A stretch of 64,000 nucleotides of DNA from Trichomonas vaginalis G3 (lineage: Eukaryota > Parabasalia > Trichomonadida > Trichomonadidae), in assembly GCF_026262505.1 (NCBI RefSeq), contig NC_067204.1, positions 22,661,300-22,725,299 on the forward strand, written 5' to 3'. The notes beneath the pieces are model-generated. The model was not told the DNA's origin, did not search any database, and was given only the letters and a program-made list of their open reading frames with translations. Both the position numbers and the translations under genes were made by a program. Each line of letters starts with the position of its first letter. Positions within the stretch are counted from its first letter, which is position 1. Below, in pieces: positions 1 through 8,491 of this stretch.

Positions 1-725
1 TGAAAGACATAATATAGATTCTTCAGCAAATTCACTTATACTGGATTTTATAACAATGTTCTCACGAGACCAAATACCACCAATTGACAATCTTGTAAGC
101 AATCCTGCTGAACCTTCTACTGTAAACGTCGATGGTAACATTCCACGAAGGTCATATATTGACATCGTTGAGTCACTGTATTTAAATATTTTCTTAAAGC
201 AATCGTCATTATCTAACCATGCAATAGCTTTGAAGTTTTCATTCGAATATACATCTGCTTCATTAAATGTAAAACCTGACTTCTTTGCAGAGATGACTTT
301 AAAATCTATTGAGTTTGTTTCAAAATTATATGCTATGGTAACTTCTGAAGGTAATGGATGTCCTTCCGCAGTCAGTTGTTCTCTCACTACCGTTTGAAGC
401 TTTTATTAAAAACTTTCATGTCATCTCCTGTATCTAAGTTCACATACACAGCAACAGGGAAACTATCTTGCTTCTTTGTTTCATCATTATATCTCAAAAC
501 ATTAAAGTTCTTCAATAATATTGTTCTTCCTGCTGGAATACTTCGAACCTGTCTTATTTCAATAGCTTTCTCACCTCCTACATACTCTACCCAGTGTCTT
601 GGATATTCATAAGTATACTGACTTTCTTGAATTTTGGTTGGTTTCATCATAACGTGTTCATAGTATATCTTTATACTCTTGTCAGTTAGACTCGGTGCTA
701 TGTTCTGAATATTTCTGACTTGCAT
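1..725 (-). pseudogene. Frameshifted candidate virion structural protein, 3' end off window
   Basis: The reading starts at the ATG at 725, is open to 387, and continues in another frame from about 397 to the window edge, so at least one frameshift is present. The product would exceed 240 residues. Residues about 35-55 (a YPRHWVEYVGG stretch, then EKAIEIRQVRSIP) resemble the minus-strand protein at 29568-30047 of element 2, which also begins with a basic segment followed by a hydrophobic strand. No catalytic motif is visible and the composition suits an all-beta protein. It diverges from the packaging ATPase with only 16 bp between the start codons, so the two probably share a promoter. A virion role is inferred from that neighbourhood only; I do not recognise the family by sequence. 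Confidence 0.5.
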
Positions 726-741
726 TTTTAATTATAATAAA

Positions 742-1580
742 ATGAAACATTTATTTGAAGACGTAGATGAAGACATGAATGAAAGCAGTGAAAAGCTCAA
801 CAGTTCTCTCATTCTTCCTTTCAGTAAGGACTATGAGTTCTGTTCAAATGGTGTTTATTTCTATTGTGGAAAGATGGGTTCAGGTAAGACATTTAATTTA
901 ATTCGTCATATACTCATAACAGAGCGTTTAGGAAACGACTCTTACTATGACCAAATCATTATATTAGCAACTTCAGACTCTATGGACTCAACAGCGAAAA
1001 CATTTATGTCAAAAGTTCAAGCCTCTGTCGTTAAAGTTCCAGACAGTGAACTCATTGAATTTCTTCAACGTTACATTCGACGTAAGAGGAAATATTATGC
1101 CATCGTTGAATTTATACAGTCAGGAATGCAAAAGACTTCTGAGGAGATGGAAAGAATTATTGACAAACACCACTTACGTCAATACTCAGGAGTATACGAT
1201 ATGAAACGACTTACAAACTACATTCTATCAAAACTTTCAAAATACCCCTTCAAAAAATATCCTTCAAACACTCTGCTCGTTTGTGACGACTTCGCTGGTA
1301 AAGGTTTAGTGTCAAAACCAGACTCACCATTAGCTAACATCATTACTAAAGTCAGACATTACACTTAACTGTAGCAATACTTATGCAAACATGGAGGTTT
1401 TTAGCTTTAAACATAAAACGCCTCATAACTGACTTCGTTATCTTTCAAGGTTTCTCACGTTTGATATTGAACTCATTGGAAACAGTCAGGTATAACATTA
1501 CCTTTTGAAGAATTTGGGAAGTATATAAGTCTCTCATCTCTCCTCGTTCATACCTTGAGATTCATATCAATGACTAATAC
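742..1580 (+). pseudogene. Genome-packaging ATPase (A32/FtsK-HerA type), frameshifted
   Basis: The ATG at 742 opens 208 codons. Walker A is GKMGSGKT at about residues 43-50 and Walker B is TLLVCDDFAG at about 182-191. The ORF stops at 1368, but the adjacent frame continues at once with TVAILMQTWRF and later IFQGFSRFD, which align with the MAVQYFKAL and IFSGFSRQQ parts of the element 2 homologue at 27104-27930. A second frame change lies near 1495. In Polintons this protein drives DNA into capsids and is the usual neighbour of capsid genes. Both nucleotide-binding motifs survive but the C-terminal third is broken, so the gene is probably dead. Confidence 0.85.
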
Positions 1581-1626
1581 CATTAAAGTCAAAAATATTC
1601 CATGGGAACGACCAACATTATTTTAA
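1570..1626 (+). pseudogene. Truncated 18-residue ORF next to the ATPase
   Basis: A short reading frame (ATG 1570, TAA 1624-1626) follows the ATPase relic. The product begins MTNTIKVKNIPWERPTLF. In element 2 the same position, directly after the ATPase, holds a small frameshifted gene beginning [19 protein letters not shown] at 27972. Similar start, size and place suggest the same small gene. Here it ends where sequence of the opposite-strand neighbour begins, so I read it as cut by a rearrangement. Function unknown. Confidence 0.35.
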
Positions 1627-2023
1627 AGCAAACCTTCAATTGACTGATGGTAAACAAATTCCATGCATCTCTGTCGCCATTTCTGTTAATATTTTTGCTG
1701 TCATTCATATCATCCACTTCCCCATCCGTTAGCTTTTGAGGATATGCGTTAGAATAGCTGTTCTTAAATGAAGGCTTTTCACCTTTGAGAGCATAAACTC
1801 TATAACTTTCTGCATACTTTATGTTTGAACCTCCTGAGCCATCATTGACATAAATTTTTATAGGCTTCCACCCTTTGTTCATATTCCTGCTTCTTCCCTT
1901 TGCTCTTTTGTTCAGTAGTTCTACATCTTTATACACAGCTCCTGTCTCAGTGAATTCAACAATATTTTCATTCGTTAGCTTTACATTCAAACCCTTGTCG
2001 AGTATATTGTTCATTTCATACAT
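1589..2023 (-). CDS. Uncharacterised element protein, candidate structural
   Basis: The most likely start is the ATG at 2023 (MYEMNNILDKG), facing the plus-strand gene that starts at 2049; a longer reading from 2140 would run through that gene. The product is about 144 residues. A segment IKIYVNDGSGGSNIKYAES can be laid beside VFVTDGQGNIKVINGYK of the plus-strand relic at 28118-28870 of element 2. If that match is real, the gene is inverted relative to element 2. No membrane segment or catalytic motif is seen. The last residues may read through a rearrangement junction near 1627, so the native end is uncertain. Confidence 0.45.
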   Translation of the reverse strand: MYEMNNILDKGLNVKLTNENIVEFTETGAVYKDVELLNKRAKGRSRNMNKGWKPIKIYVNDGSGGSNIKYAESYRVYALKGEKPSFKNSYSNAYPQKLTDGEVDDMNDSKNINRNGDRDAWNLFTISQLKVCFKIMLVVPMEYF

Positions 2024-2048
2024 ATAAAAGGTTTTTATTCTATATGAA

Positions 2049-2663
2049 ATGAGAAGCAAATCCATCTTAGCTGGTGCCGTTAATATTCCAATTGAACCAA
2101 CATCAAATGTTGACTCACGAACGACAAACAATATTGTCATAAAGAACTATAGTTCGGAGTGTTTGAAAGAAAAAGAACCAGAACTTAAGTCGGTGAATTT
2201 AAACACAGCTTCAAACGCTAACGCTACATCAGATGTTAAGTTAGAGTATCCACCACTGGACCAAATTCTTTCAAGAGAAGCCAACGACAACCCTTACACA
2301 AATGTTCAAACAAATCCTTCAGATAACGTAGACCATTACCTTCTTCAGTTATACCAAACAATTTTACTCAAAGACGATAAGAAGCTTTTGACAAATCTTA
2401 TAAGCAAGAACCAAATAATTCTAACAAAGGAGGACCTTGAAAATGTTATCTCACGAATAACAGGGAAACAATGTGTCATTGACTATCTCGACCCTGAAAT
2501 CGAATGCTGTGGTCAAACTCCACTATTCATGAAAATAGGTAACATCCGCATCATTGAAACACCAGGAACTACAGGAGTTGAGTTTAAGTATAAATATTCG
2601 AACGAGTATACAAAACTATCTACTGACTATAAACTTTGCTTGAAATATGTTTTAGTAAATTAA
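2049..2663 (+). CDS. Conserved Maverick protein with CCG motif
   Basis: The ATG at 2049 gives 204 residues. The first 95 are polar and probably disordered. The rest is folded and contains IECCGQTPLFMKIGNIR near residue 150, which aligns with VSCCGTVAKINPIKDIS of the element 2 ORF at 29230-29571; the YSNEYTKLSTDYKLCLKYVL end also aligns with YNDIYNKIVDEYKISLEKFF there. It is therefore a conserved Maverick gene, next to the packaging and capsid-type genes in both elements. I do not recognise the domain. A minor virion or assembly role is inference from neighbours. Confidence 0.6.
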   Translation: MRSKSILAGAVNIPIEPTSNVDSRTTNNIVIKNYSSECLKEKEPELKSVNLNTASNANATSDVKLEYPPLDQILSREANDNPYTNVQTNPSDNVDHYLLQLYQTILLKDDKKLLTNLISKNQIILTKEDLENVISRITGKQCVIDYLDPEIECCGQTPLFMKIGNIRIIETPGTTGVEFKYKYSNEYTKLSTDYKLCLKYVLVN

Positions 2664-2713
2664 AGCAGTCAGGACCTTCGTTCTTGGCGCTTTGCGCCGT
2701 CAGTCAAAAAATT

Positions 2714-2900
2714 TCAAGTTAGCAATTTGTAATATCTATCCAAAACTTCTTCAACAGTATCGAACTCATCTTCATAATGCAAACCTAATCTTATTGACTT
2801 GGTGCAGTTTTCACTAACACAATATTTTTCTGTTCTCTTGACTGACATAACTCATTTGTTTCATCAAACAGCAACAACCAAAGTTCATGACCTAATACAT
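2714..2900 (-). pseudogene. Relic of a small unknown gene downstream of the 2913-3677 gene
   Basis: The minus strand just after the stop of the gene ending at 2913 reads YECYVLGHELWLLLFDE in one frame, then changes frame to ENCTKSIRLGLHYEDEF before a stop at 2714-2716. Amino-acid use looks coding, but no single frame covers it. The 2664-2713 stretch beyond it contains a GGCGC-TTT-GCGCC hairpin near 2685. Function unknown. Confidence 0.3.
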
Positions 2901-2912
2901 AACATTCATACT

Positions 2913-3677
2913 TTATATTTTTAGCTCTGAGTTCTCTTGTAAGCTGTTGCATTTAATATTTTCTAAAAAGTCAACTTCAACAGTCATTCGCACTGGTGCC
3001 TTCAGTTCTACAGGCTCTCCTTGAAAGTCAACAAGTCTGAATTGCATGTCTTTCAAATTATGAGGACTAATGCGAACCCATTTACCTAAATGAGTTGCTA
3101 TGACAGGAACGTTTGGAATGAACATTGAATTTACTTCATAACAGAAGGATTTATATTCTACTGAACCTTTACTATTAACTCCCGAAATGCCTGTGACATT
3201 AGCTATTTTAGACTCAATGTATAAACAATTACCATAACATACGTATGGAACAGATTTCATCTCAATCGTTTTGTCAACACTTTTCAAAGGAAATGTCATA
3301 TGGTATGCTCCCAGAAGCAATTGAACTCTATGACTCATTCTTGGTATCTTAAACTCTTTCTCGCTGCTGAACTTCAATGTTCCCTCAGAAGAGAGTTCGA
3401 CATCTATGTTGTCAATAGTTTCTTCATTTATGAGAGTATCTATGACTCCAGCAATTTTATCTATTCTATACCCAGCTCTGTTAGAAAATGTTATAACACT
3501 TCTTTTGTCATCTATTTCAATCTCTATGAAATCTGTTTCATCTGTTATGACAAAAGTTGCGATAGTATTGAAGTCAACAACTCTGAAAGCAAGCGCTTCA
3601 TTCTGAAGACCTAAGTTTGTTTGTAGCTTTACTGTCCCGTATTCGTTTGGGTCTGTACTTTGTAAATAGAACAACAT
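2913..3677 (-). CDS. Candidate minor capsid-type protein
   Basis: The ATG at 3677 gives 254 residues, rich in short hydrophobic strands, with no catalytic motif and no membrane segment. The C-terminal part (HNLKDMQFRLVDFQGEPVEL) aligns with KDLSNIKFRITDLFDCDLEF of the element 2 gene at 30067-30776, and HRVQLLLGAYHM aligns with LRSLLGILNF there. The pattern of strands and an FRLVD-type end recalls the uncharacterised structural proteins of Polintons, but the fold cannot be proved by eye. It diverges from the fibre gene at 3695 with 17 bp between start codons. It is on the minus strand, whereas the element 2 copy is on the plus strand. Confidence 0.5.
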   Translation of the reverse strand: MLFYLQSTDPNEYGTVKLQTNLGLQNEALAFRVVDFNTIATFVITDETDFIEIEIDDKRSVITFSNRAGYRIDKIAGVIDTLINEETIDNIDVELSSEGTLKFSSEKEFKIPRMSHRVQLLLGAYHMTFPLKSVDKTIEMKSVPYVCYGNCLYIESKIANVTGISGVNSKGSVEYKSFCYEVNSMFIPNVPVIATHLGKWVRISPHNLKDMQFRLVDFQGEPVELKAPVRMTVEVDFLENIKCNSLQENSELKI

Positions 3678-3694
3678 TTTATTCTCATTAAAAT

Positions 3695-4237
3695 ATGACT
3701 ATTGCTGCATATGCGTATGAAACAAATGAAGCAAGAAGAGCACATGAACTAGTAAACGAAAACTCAACTTTAACCATTGAAGGCAATGATTTAGTCATTG
3801 ACGATGGAAAAACTAAAAAAGTCATTGATTTCGATACTTTTAACACGTATGACCCATTCATTACAATAAGTAAAGTTCCTATCATAAATGATGGAACGGT
3901 GCAATATATAAATTCTACAGTAGATGCCTCATTAGTGAAAGTACTGAATGTTCTCATTGAATTGTTAAAGAGCTTTCGATTTGACGACAACATTAAATGC
4001 TTAAAAAATTTAGTCATGAATGAGAAACAAATTCTCGGCGTTGCTGGTAGCAGTAATGATGTACACCTTATGACATTAGAATATTATAACGAACATAAAG
4101 ATGAACTGAAAGGAGAGAAGGGTGGCACTGGACCACAAGGAATACAAGGAATACAAGGACCTCAAGGTGAAAACGGTTTGGATGGTGAAGATGGAAAGGA
4201 TGGAAAAACTGCTAAATCATGGATATGGACCTTATAA
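3695..4237 (+). CDS. Fibre protein, N-terminal part with collagen-like stalk
   Basis: The ATG at 3695 gives 180 residues. Residues 1-135 are globular and begin AAYAYETNEARRAHEL, matching AIYAYNSKTAEQTQRL near the start of the element 2 fibre. Residues about 140-172 are a Gly-X-Y collagen-like run (GPQGIQGIQGPQGENGLDGE and on). The frame stops at 4237 but the next frame opens at 4219 inside it, so stalk and following coiled coil were probably one protein, now split by a one-base shift. Collagen-like plus coiled-coil stalks are usual in viral and phage fibres. The product likely forms a trimeric spike on the virion. Confidence 0.65.
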   Translation: MTIAAYAYETNEARRAHELVNENSTLTIEGNDLVIDDGKTKKVIDFDTFNTYDPFITISKVPIINDGTVQYINSTVDASLVKVLNVLIELLKSFRFDDNIKCLKNLVMNEKQILGVAGSSNDVHLMTLEYYNEHKDELKGEKGGTGPQGIQGIQGPQGENGLDGEDGKDGKTAKSWIWTL

Positions 4238-7131
4238 ATACTGGTTTAACAGCTGCTTCATATGGAGTTCTTCAATACCAAATCGGAAAGATATGGGCAG
4301 TACTTGGTGAAGAAGTTTTAGATGACGTTAAAAATGCTTTGAACTTCATTTCAAATGGTTCTGATACTATTAAAACTTTATCTGGTTGGATGCAAGAAAC
4401 AAGGAGTCAAATAGATACTGTAAGACGTATAGCAAACAATGCACGTACGGGATTGGATACTTTACGAGAAGCACAAAATACACTAAAGGAAGCAAATGAT
4501 ATTCTTGGCTCAGTATCAGACATGCATGAAGATTGGCTTAAAGGTATTGACAAATCTTTAAAAAATCACAGTCAGTCTATTGCTGACTACAAGAAAAGTA
4601 TAGATTTTTTACATAGTGCTATGGACGTACATGATGGAAGCATAAGGAACTTACTTAATGCTAACAATAACTTACCAGGAACTATTAAAGCATTTATAAA
4701 CTCCTTTGTAAAACCTGGTGCTCTAACATTTAGGTCTTTGAGAGCAAGAGCATTGAAGTCAAGAGATGCAGAAACTCCAACAGAACCTACAGAAGGAACT
4801 GAAACAACAGAAACTCCAGAAGAACCACCAAAACCAACAGCTAATGAAATATTGTTCGAATATTTTCCAAGGTACTCTGTTCTCATTGCATACATTCAAG
4901 AAATACTTAAGAAAGCAGACTTGACTTTAGGAGATGATGAAAGTTCTGTATATCTTTCGTTCCAGTTTCAAATAGCAGAACTTTTGAGACAGATATGCTT
5001 AATGTATGACAACATCTCTGATTTCGCAAGATATGATGACGACCATGACCCTGAACACGGTGAAGAAGAAGTTTTACAAACATCCATTAAGACAGGAAAG
5101 GTTTTAACTCAAAGTCTCATTATTGACACCAAAGATGGCGAAGTGGACGTTCTTCAAGAGCTGAAGAAAAATACTTCTTCGGGAGGTGGTGGTAGGCATG
5201 AACTTGAAATAAATGAGATAGAAGAGAAATTAGCCGAGAAAGCAGATAAAAACCATGTTCATTATATAAGTTCAGACGAACAGATTATAACGGACTACCA
5301 TGGATATTTAACACAGGATGAACAAATAAGCACTGAAGATGTTAATGAAAGAAGATATAAATTCATTCGTGCTAAAGGTTATGACATACACTGTACTGTA
5401 CAGTATGACACAGGTAAAGCACCAGAAGCATTTGGTTATAACAATGAAATTTATGCTTCATACTTCTTTGCTAACAGTGTATTAGTTGAACCAAGATTTA
5501 CTTTGAGAGTTAAGGCAAAAATAACTTTTGAAGATGCTATTAAAAGTAAAGCTGACAAAGATGAACTTGACGCAACGAACAAAGTTTTGAAATCTCATAA
5601 ACACAATATCTCCGATATAAATGAACTTCAAGCTACATTAGATAAAAAAGCAGATAAGAACCATACACATGAATCCTTCACTACTGTTAGAGCAGACGAC
5701 ATAACATTGAACTATACCCTTGGTTCAAGTGCACCTTTAGAGAATCCAAGTACAAGCGTAAAAGATACACTAAACTCCTTAAATAACAAATGCACTAATA
5801 TTGAAGGTCATGTCAGAAACTTTGAAGCATACGAACTACCAGCAATGTTAGATAAAAAAGCAGATAAAGAACATACACATAACTCCTTCTCAACTGTTGC
5901 TATAGAAAGTATTGAAGGAACGGTTGGCGGAACTGGTGGGGATGCATTATATTATAAACCTCCTAACTTTCCACAAGGTTTAACATCGAATGAAAACATA
6001 ACAACGAAGAAAGAAATTAGCTGTAAAAATGTTTATGTCATGGATGATGAAAATAATGTTAAATTCACTGCTCAAGATTTATATGATAAGAAAGCAGACA
6101 AAACAGAGCTTCAAACATTAAAGACTGAAATACTTCAAACATTATATCCTGTTGGTTCTATTTATACGTCAATGAATTCAACAAATCCAGAAACAGTTTT
6201 AGGTTTTGGTACGTGGAAGCAGATTGTAGATAAATTCTTATACTGTGCTAGATATTCAAAGCAAACAGGAGGACATAAACCATTCCTCATCTTCATTAAT
6301 GTTAACACTCGCAAAGCTTTTGCGTATATAATGAAAAATAAAGGAACTCATGAAGTTTTAAGAGTTTTACAAAAGTTTGTAGCAGAACATAGCCCAAGTA
6401 CTTTAACATCAGACCAAGACAGTGCATACCTCAGTAATGAAATCACAGAATTTCTCATTAAGCATAACATAACTCACTACACTACTGAAGACCATAACCA
6501 TAACATACTCGGCATCATAAACCGCTTCATAAGGACTCTCAGAGATTTAAACCAAGAGCGAGACTTTACCGAAGAAACAATGAAACATTTTCTCGAAGTA
6601 TATAATTCCTCAACACATTCTACAACAGGACATACACCAAATTCAATGACACAACAACAAGAAGAAAAGTATATACAAAAGAAACGAAGTCAAACACAAA
6701 ATATCAGAAATTCAACACAATTTACCCTCATTCCTGGTACAAAAGTTCGTGTAGTTCTTGACGACAAACCGTTGACAAAGAAACGTTTAAGGTTAAGTCG
6801 AAACTATTATATCGTAGACTCTACGCAAGGTAATGGATATCTTATAAAAGCTGCCGACGACTCTATTGCGTTTTATCCTCGTCATAAATTAGTTGAAAGT
6901 AGTAATGGCAAACTTGCTGAAACCATTGACGAAGCAAAGCGAGGAGTGGTTATTGAAATACTTGGCTACAACATAAACGATGACACTTATAAAGTAAGAT
7001 ATGAAGGAGGCGTTGAAGATGTTATACCATCTAAGAACTTGAGAGAGTCGAAGCCAACACATCTGGGACCATTAGAGCGGGAGTACTGGAAAGACAAAAA
7101 TATGCCAGAAAGAATAAGAAAATTCTTCTAA
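4219..7131 (+). CDS. Chimeric ORF: fibre coiled coil + tail-collar start fused to integrase
   Basis: One 970-codon frame joins two unrelated genes. Residues about 1-150 are helical coiled coil; about 180-210 are Pro/Thr/Glu-rich; about 330-640 carry repeated KADK(N/D)HxH-type units typical of trimeric stalks; about 645-685 (YPVGSIYTSMN, TVLGFGTWKQI) are the start of a phage tail-collar domain. At base 6274/6275, right after KQTGG, the sequence switches to the middle of a retroviral-type integrase: HKPFLIFINVNTRKAFAYIM, TSDQDSAYLS, INRFIRTLRDL, then a basic SH3/chromo-like tail. The integrase lacks its first catalytic Asp, which would lie upstream of the junction, and has Asn where the third acid is expected. 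The integrase part is thus probably inactive and the collar truncated. Confidence 0.8.
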   Translation: MDMDLINTGLTAASYGVLQYQIGKIWAVLGEEVLDDVKNALNFISNGSDTIKTLSGWMQETRSQIDTVRRIANNARTGLDTLREAQNTLKEANDILGSVSDMHEDWLKGIDKSLKNHSQSIADYKKSIDFLHSAMDVHDGSIRNLLNANNNLPGTIKAFINSFVKPGALTFRSLRARALKSRDAETPTEPTEGTETTETPEEPPKPTANEILFEYFPRYSVLIAYIQEILKKADLTLGDDESSVYLSFQFQIAELLRQICLMYDNISDFARYDDDHDPEHGEEEVLQTSIKTGKVLTQSLIIDTKDGEVDVLQELKKNTSSGGGGRHELEINEIEEKLAEKADKNHVHYISSDEQIITDYHGYLTQDEQISTEDVNERRYKFIRAKGYDIHCTVQYDTGKAPEAFGYNNEIYASYFFANSVLVEPRFTLRVKAKITFEDAIKSKADKDELDATNKVLKSHKHNISDINELQATLDKKADKNHTHESFTTVRADDITLNYTLGSSAPLENPSTSVKDTLNSLNNKCTNIEGHVRNFEAYELPAMLDKKADKEHTHNSFSTVAIESIEGTVGGTGGDALYYKPPNFPQGLTSNENITTKKEISCKNVYVMDDENNVKFTAQDLYDKKADKTELQTLKTEILQTLYPVGSIYTSMNSTNPETVLGFGTWKQIVDKFLYCARYSKQTGGHKPFLIFINVNTRKAFAYIMKNKGTHEVLRVLQKFVAEHSPSTLTSDQDSAYLSNEITEFLIKHNITHYTTEDHNHNILGIINRFIRTLRDLNQERDFTEETMKHFLEVYNSSTHSTTGHTPNSMTQQQEEKYIQKKRSQTQNIRNSTQFTLIPGTKVRVVLDDKPLTKKRLRLSRNYYIVDSTQGNGYLIKAADDSIAFYPRHKLVESSNGKLAETIDEAKRGVVIEILGYNINDDTYKVRYEGGVEDVIPSKNLRESKPTHLGPLEREYWKDKNMPERIRKFF

Positions 7132-7200
7132 ACTTTTTCATTAGATGTAAATCAGACATGAATGAGAACAGTCATGATATCATTAATGGTACCATTTATT

Positions 7201-7266
7201 TACACCAAAAATAATTTTTAGGTGAAGTGGTGAGATTTCACCTCTTTTTTCACCTCTTTTTTCACC
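7201..7266 (-). promoter_or_regulatory. GGTGA iteron block (type 2), inverted orientation
   Basis: Read on the minus strand, three GGTGA units spaced by A-rich spacers lead into a near-palindrome at 7229-7242 (one mismatch from GGTGAGATCTCACC), then TCACC, a short spacer and an ATTATTTTTGG-like end. The same order occurs at 8341-8375 (same orientation) and 9462-9530, 21027-21090 and, with a changed core, 16277-16332. It lies upstream of a KilA-N gene. Function unknown. Confidence 0.6.
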
Positions 7267-7271
7267 CTCAC

Positions 7272-7344
7272 GAATTTTCATGAATTTCCTTAAGATAGAA
7301 AAAATAAAGTTAGTTTTATTTTTATTTATTTTTTTATTTTGTAT
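7272..7344 (+). promoter_or_regulatory. Duplicated 73-bp promoter-like leader, copy A
   Basis: These 73 bases are identical to 8412-8484 although the genes behind them are unrelated (a KilA-N gene here, an unknown gene there). The stretch is T-rich, has no GC-rich part and ends 13 bases before the ATG at 7357. Identity upstream of different genes, with a nearby start codon, suggests a promoter and very short 5' leader, as is usual in trichomonads. A looser relative lies at 9541-9610. Confidence 0.55.
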
Positions 7345-7356
7345 GTAAGAACAGAA

Positions 7357-8019
7357 ATGTCAGTCGAAGCAAAAACATTCACGAACAAATCTAATGGCGA
7401 AACATTCACAAAAGGCACTTATAACGGTATTGAAGTCTTACGTAGAGACAAGGATGGTTACATTAATGCAACAAAGATGTGTCAGCAGTTTAGGAAAGAC
7501 TTTAGAAAGTTGTTGGAAAATAAGTCCTGGGAAGAGTATTATAAGGCATTTTGTGAAGAATATAGCAACCGCCGGAATTCAGACGGTTGCTTTTTATACA
7601 AAATTCATGCAGGAATTCCTGATGAAATCAAACAGGTTAGAGGAACGTATGTAGACCCAAGACTTATAAACTATATAGCAATGTGGGCTTCTCCAAAATA
7701 TTGCATAGCAGTTGGAAAAATTATGGACTCCATAGACAAGAAAGTTCATGAGAAGTTAGATGAAGAAGAACTCGAAGATACAGTAGAGAATGCAAAACAT
7801 TTGTTCGAACAAGAAGTTAGAAAAATGCGCGAAAAACAATTAGAACATGAACGTGAGATATGTTATGGTTATAGAGATTCTCCATACGAACTAGACCAAT
7901 GGGAACAAGAAGATTTAAAGAGAGAATTTAGAGAATATGAACTCGCTAAGATAGCATTAGAAGCTGCAGAAAAGAAGTTAAAAGTTTGGGGTCGTTTTGT
8001 ACAAAAATATTGTGAGTAA
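7357..8019 (+). CDS. KilA-N domain protein
   Basis: I place the start at the ATG at 7357, since the 18 bases upstream in frame lack an ATG and belong to the leader. The product is 220 residues. The KilA-N core covers about 10-125: KDGYINATKMCQQFRKDFRK, then GTYVDPRLINYIAMWASPKY and a helical extension. The last 90 residues are a charged coiled coil. KilA-N domains are DNA-binding modules common in large DNA viruses and phages. It differs from the element 2 copy at 32201-32863 by only a handful of bases, unlike the rest of the elements, so one copy arrived recently. It sits between type 2 and type 1 iteron blocks. Confidence 0.85.
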   Translation: MSVEAKTFTNKSNGETFTKGTYNGIEVLRRDKDGYINATKMCQQFRKDFRKLLENKSWEEYYKAFCEEYSNRRNSDGCFLYKIHAGIPDEIKQVRGTYVDPRLINYIAMWASPKYCIAVGKIMDSIDKKVHEKLDEEELEDTVENAKHLFEQEVRKMREKQLEHEREICYGYRDSPYELDQWEQEDLKREFREYELAKIALEAAEKKLKVWGRFVQKYCE

Positions 8020-8045
8020 ATGAACCATTTATTTTTGTCATAAAT

Positions 8046-8128
8046 GTTTTCAGTGTCACCACGTCACCATGTCACCAGGTTAATTAACTTCTTTTAAAAA
8101 TGATGACAACATGACATTTTGACAACAG
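8046..8128 (+). promoter_or_regulatory. GTCACC iteron block (type 1), copy 1
   Basis: The block follows the KilA-N stop and an ATTTATTTTTGTCA motif. It holds three GTCACC units, the palindrome GTTAATTAAC, then GACAACATGACATTTTGACA with repeated TGACA/GACAA. Seven copies of this block occur in the window, in both elements and both orientations (10564-10642, 15810-15886, 32041-32120, 32959-33036, 33119-33196, 35619-35697). Confidence 0.65.
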
Positions 8129-8165
8129 GTACGAAAACATTAATATATAAAATTCATGAAAATTC

Positions 8166-8339
8166 ATGCAGGAAATTCTTGAGTTTTGGATGAAAGAATA
8201 CGGTCAAGCCAAAAGTGGCTCAACCTCAAAACAAGCATTTTATGAGCTTACTAAGGGCGTTATAAATGAATTCAAAGGTATTTACATACATGCTGACCTC
8301 GTTCATTTTGTTGCTGAATTCAGCAAAAATAATGTTTAG
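8166..8339 (+). pseudogene. KilA-N C-terminal remnant
   Basis: An open frame of 57 codons ends at TAG 8337-8339. The C-terminal half (GIYIHADLVHFVAEFSKN) fits the second half of a KilA-N domain (compare GTYVDPRLINYIAMWASPKY in the gene just upstream), but the first half of the domain is missing. An inverted copy of the same remnant is found inside 15915-16080. It is probably a cut-down KilA-N gene and not functional. Confidence 0.5.
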
Positions 8340-8340
8340 C

Positions 8341-8400
8341 TGAAGAGGTGAGATCTCACCTATTTTTTCACCCTCGCCGCTTAGCGGCTCAGATTGCTTT
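8341..8400 (-). promoter_or_regulatory. Type 2 iteron block (short) plus GC hairpin
   Basis: A perfect GGTGAGATCTCACC palindrome lies at 8347-8360, followed by a TCACC unit. Next comes a GCCGC-TTA-GCGGC hairpin near 8376. The block is upstream of the unknown gene at 8492 and in inverted orientation relative to the block after that gene (9462-9530), so the gene is bracketed by inverted blocks. Confidence 0.5.
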
Positions 8401-8411
8401 AGCTTTCTCGT

Positions 8412-8484
8412 GAATTTTCATGAATTTCCTTAAGATAGAAAAAATAAAGTTAGTTTTATTTTTATTTATTTTTTTATTTTGTAT
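8412..8484 (+). promoter_or_regulatory. Duplicated 73-bp promoter-like leader, copy B
   Basis: Identical to 7272-7344. It ends 7 bases before the ATG at 8492, which I take as the start of the next gene. Starting translation further upstream at 8420 would translate the leader itself into an artificial hydrophobic peptide. Confidence 0.55.
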
Positions 8485-8491
8485 AAAAGAT

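Noticed and set aside
7341-7360. GTATGT before KilA-N starts as a trichomonad 5' splice site
   Set aside because: GTATGT fits the donor consensus, but no ACTAACACACAG-type acceptor follows, and an ATG lies within 20 bases with an open frame.
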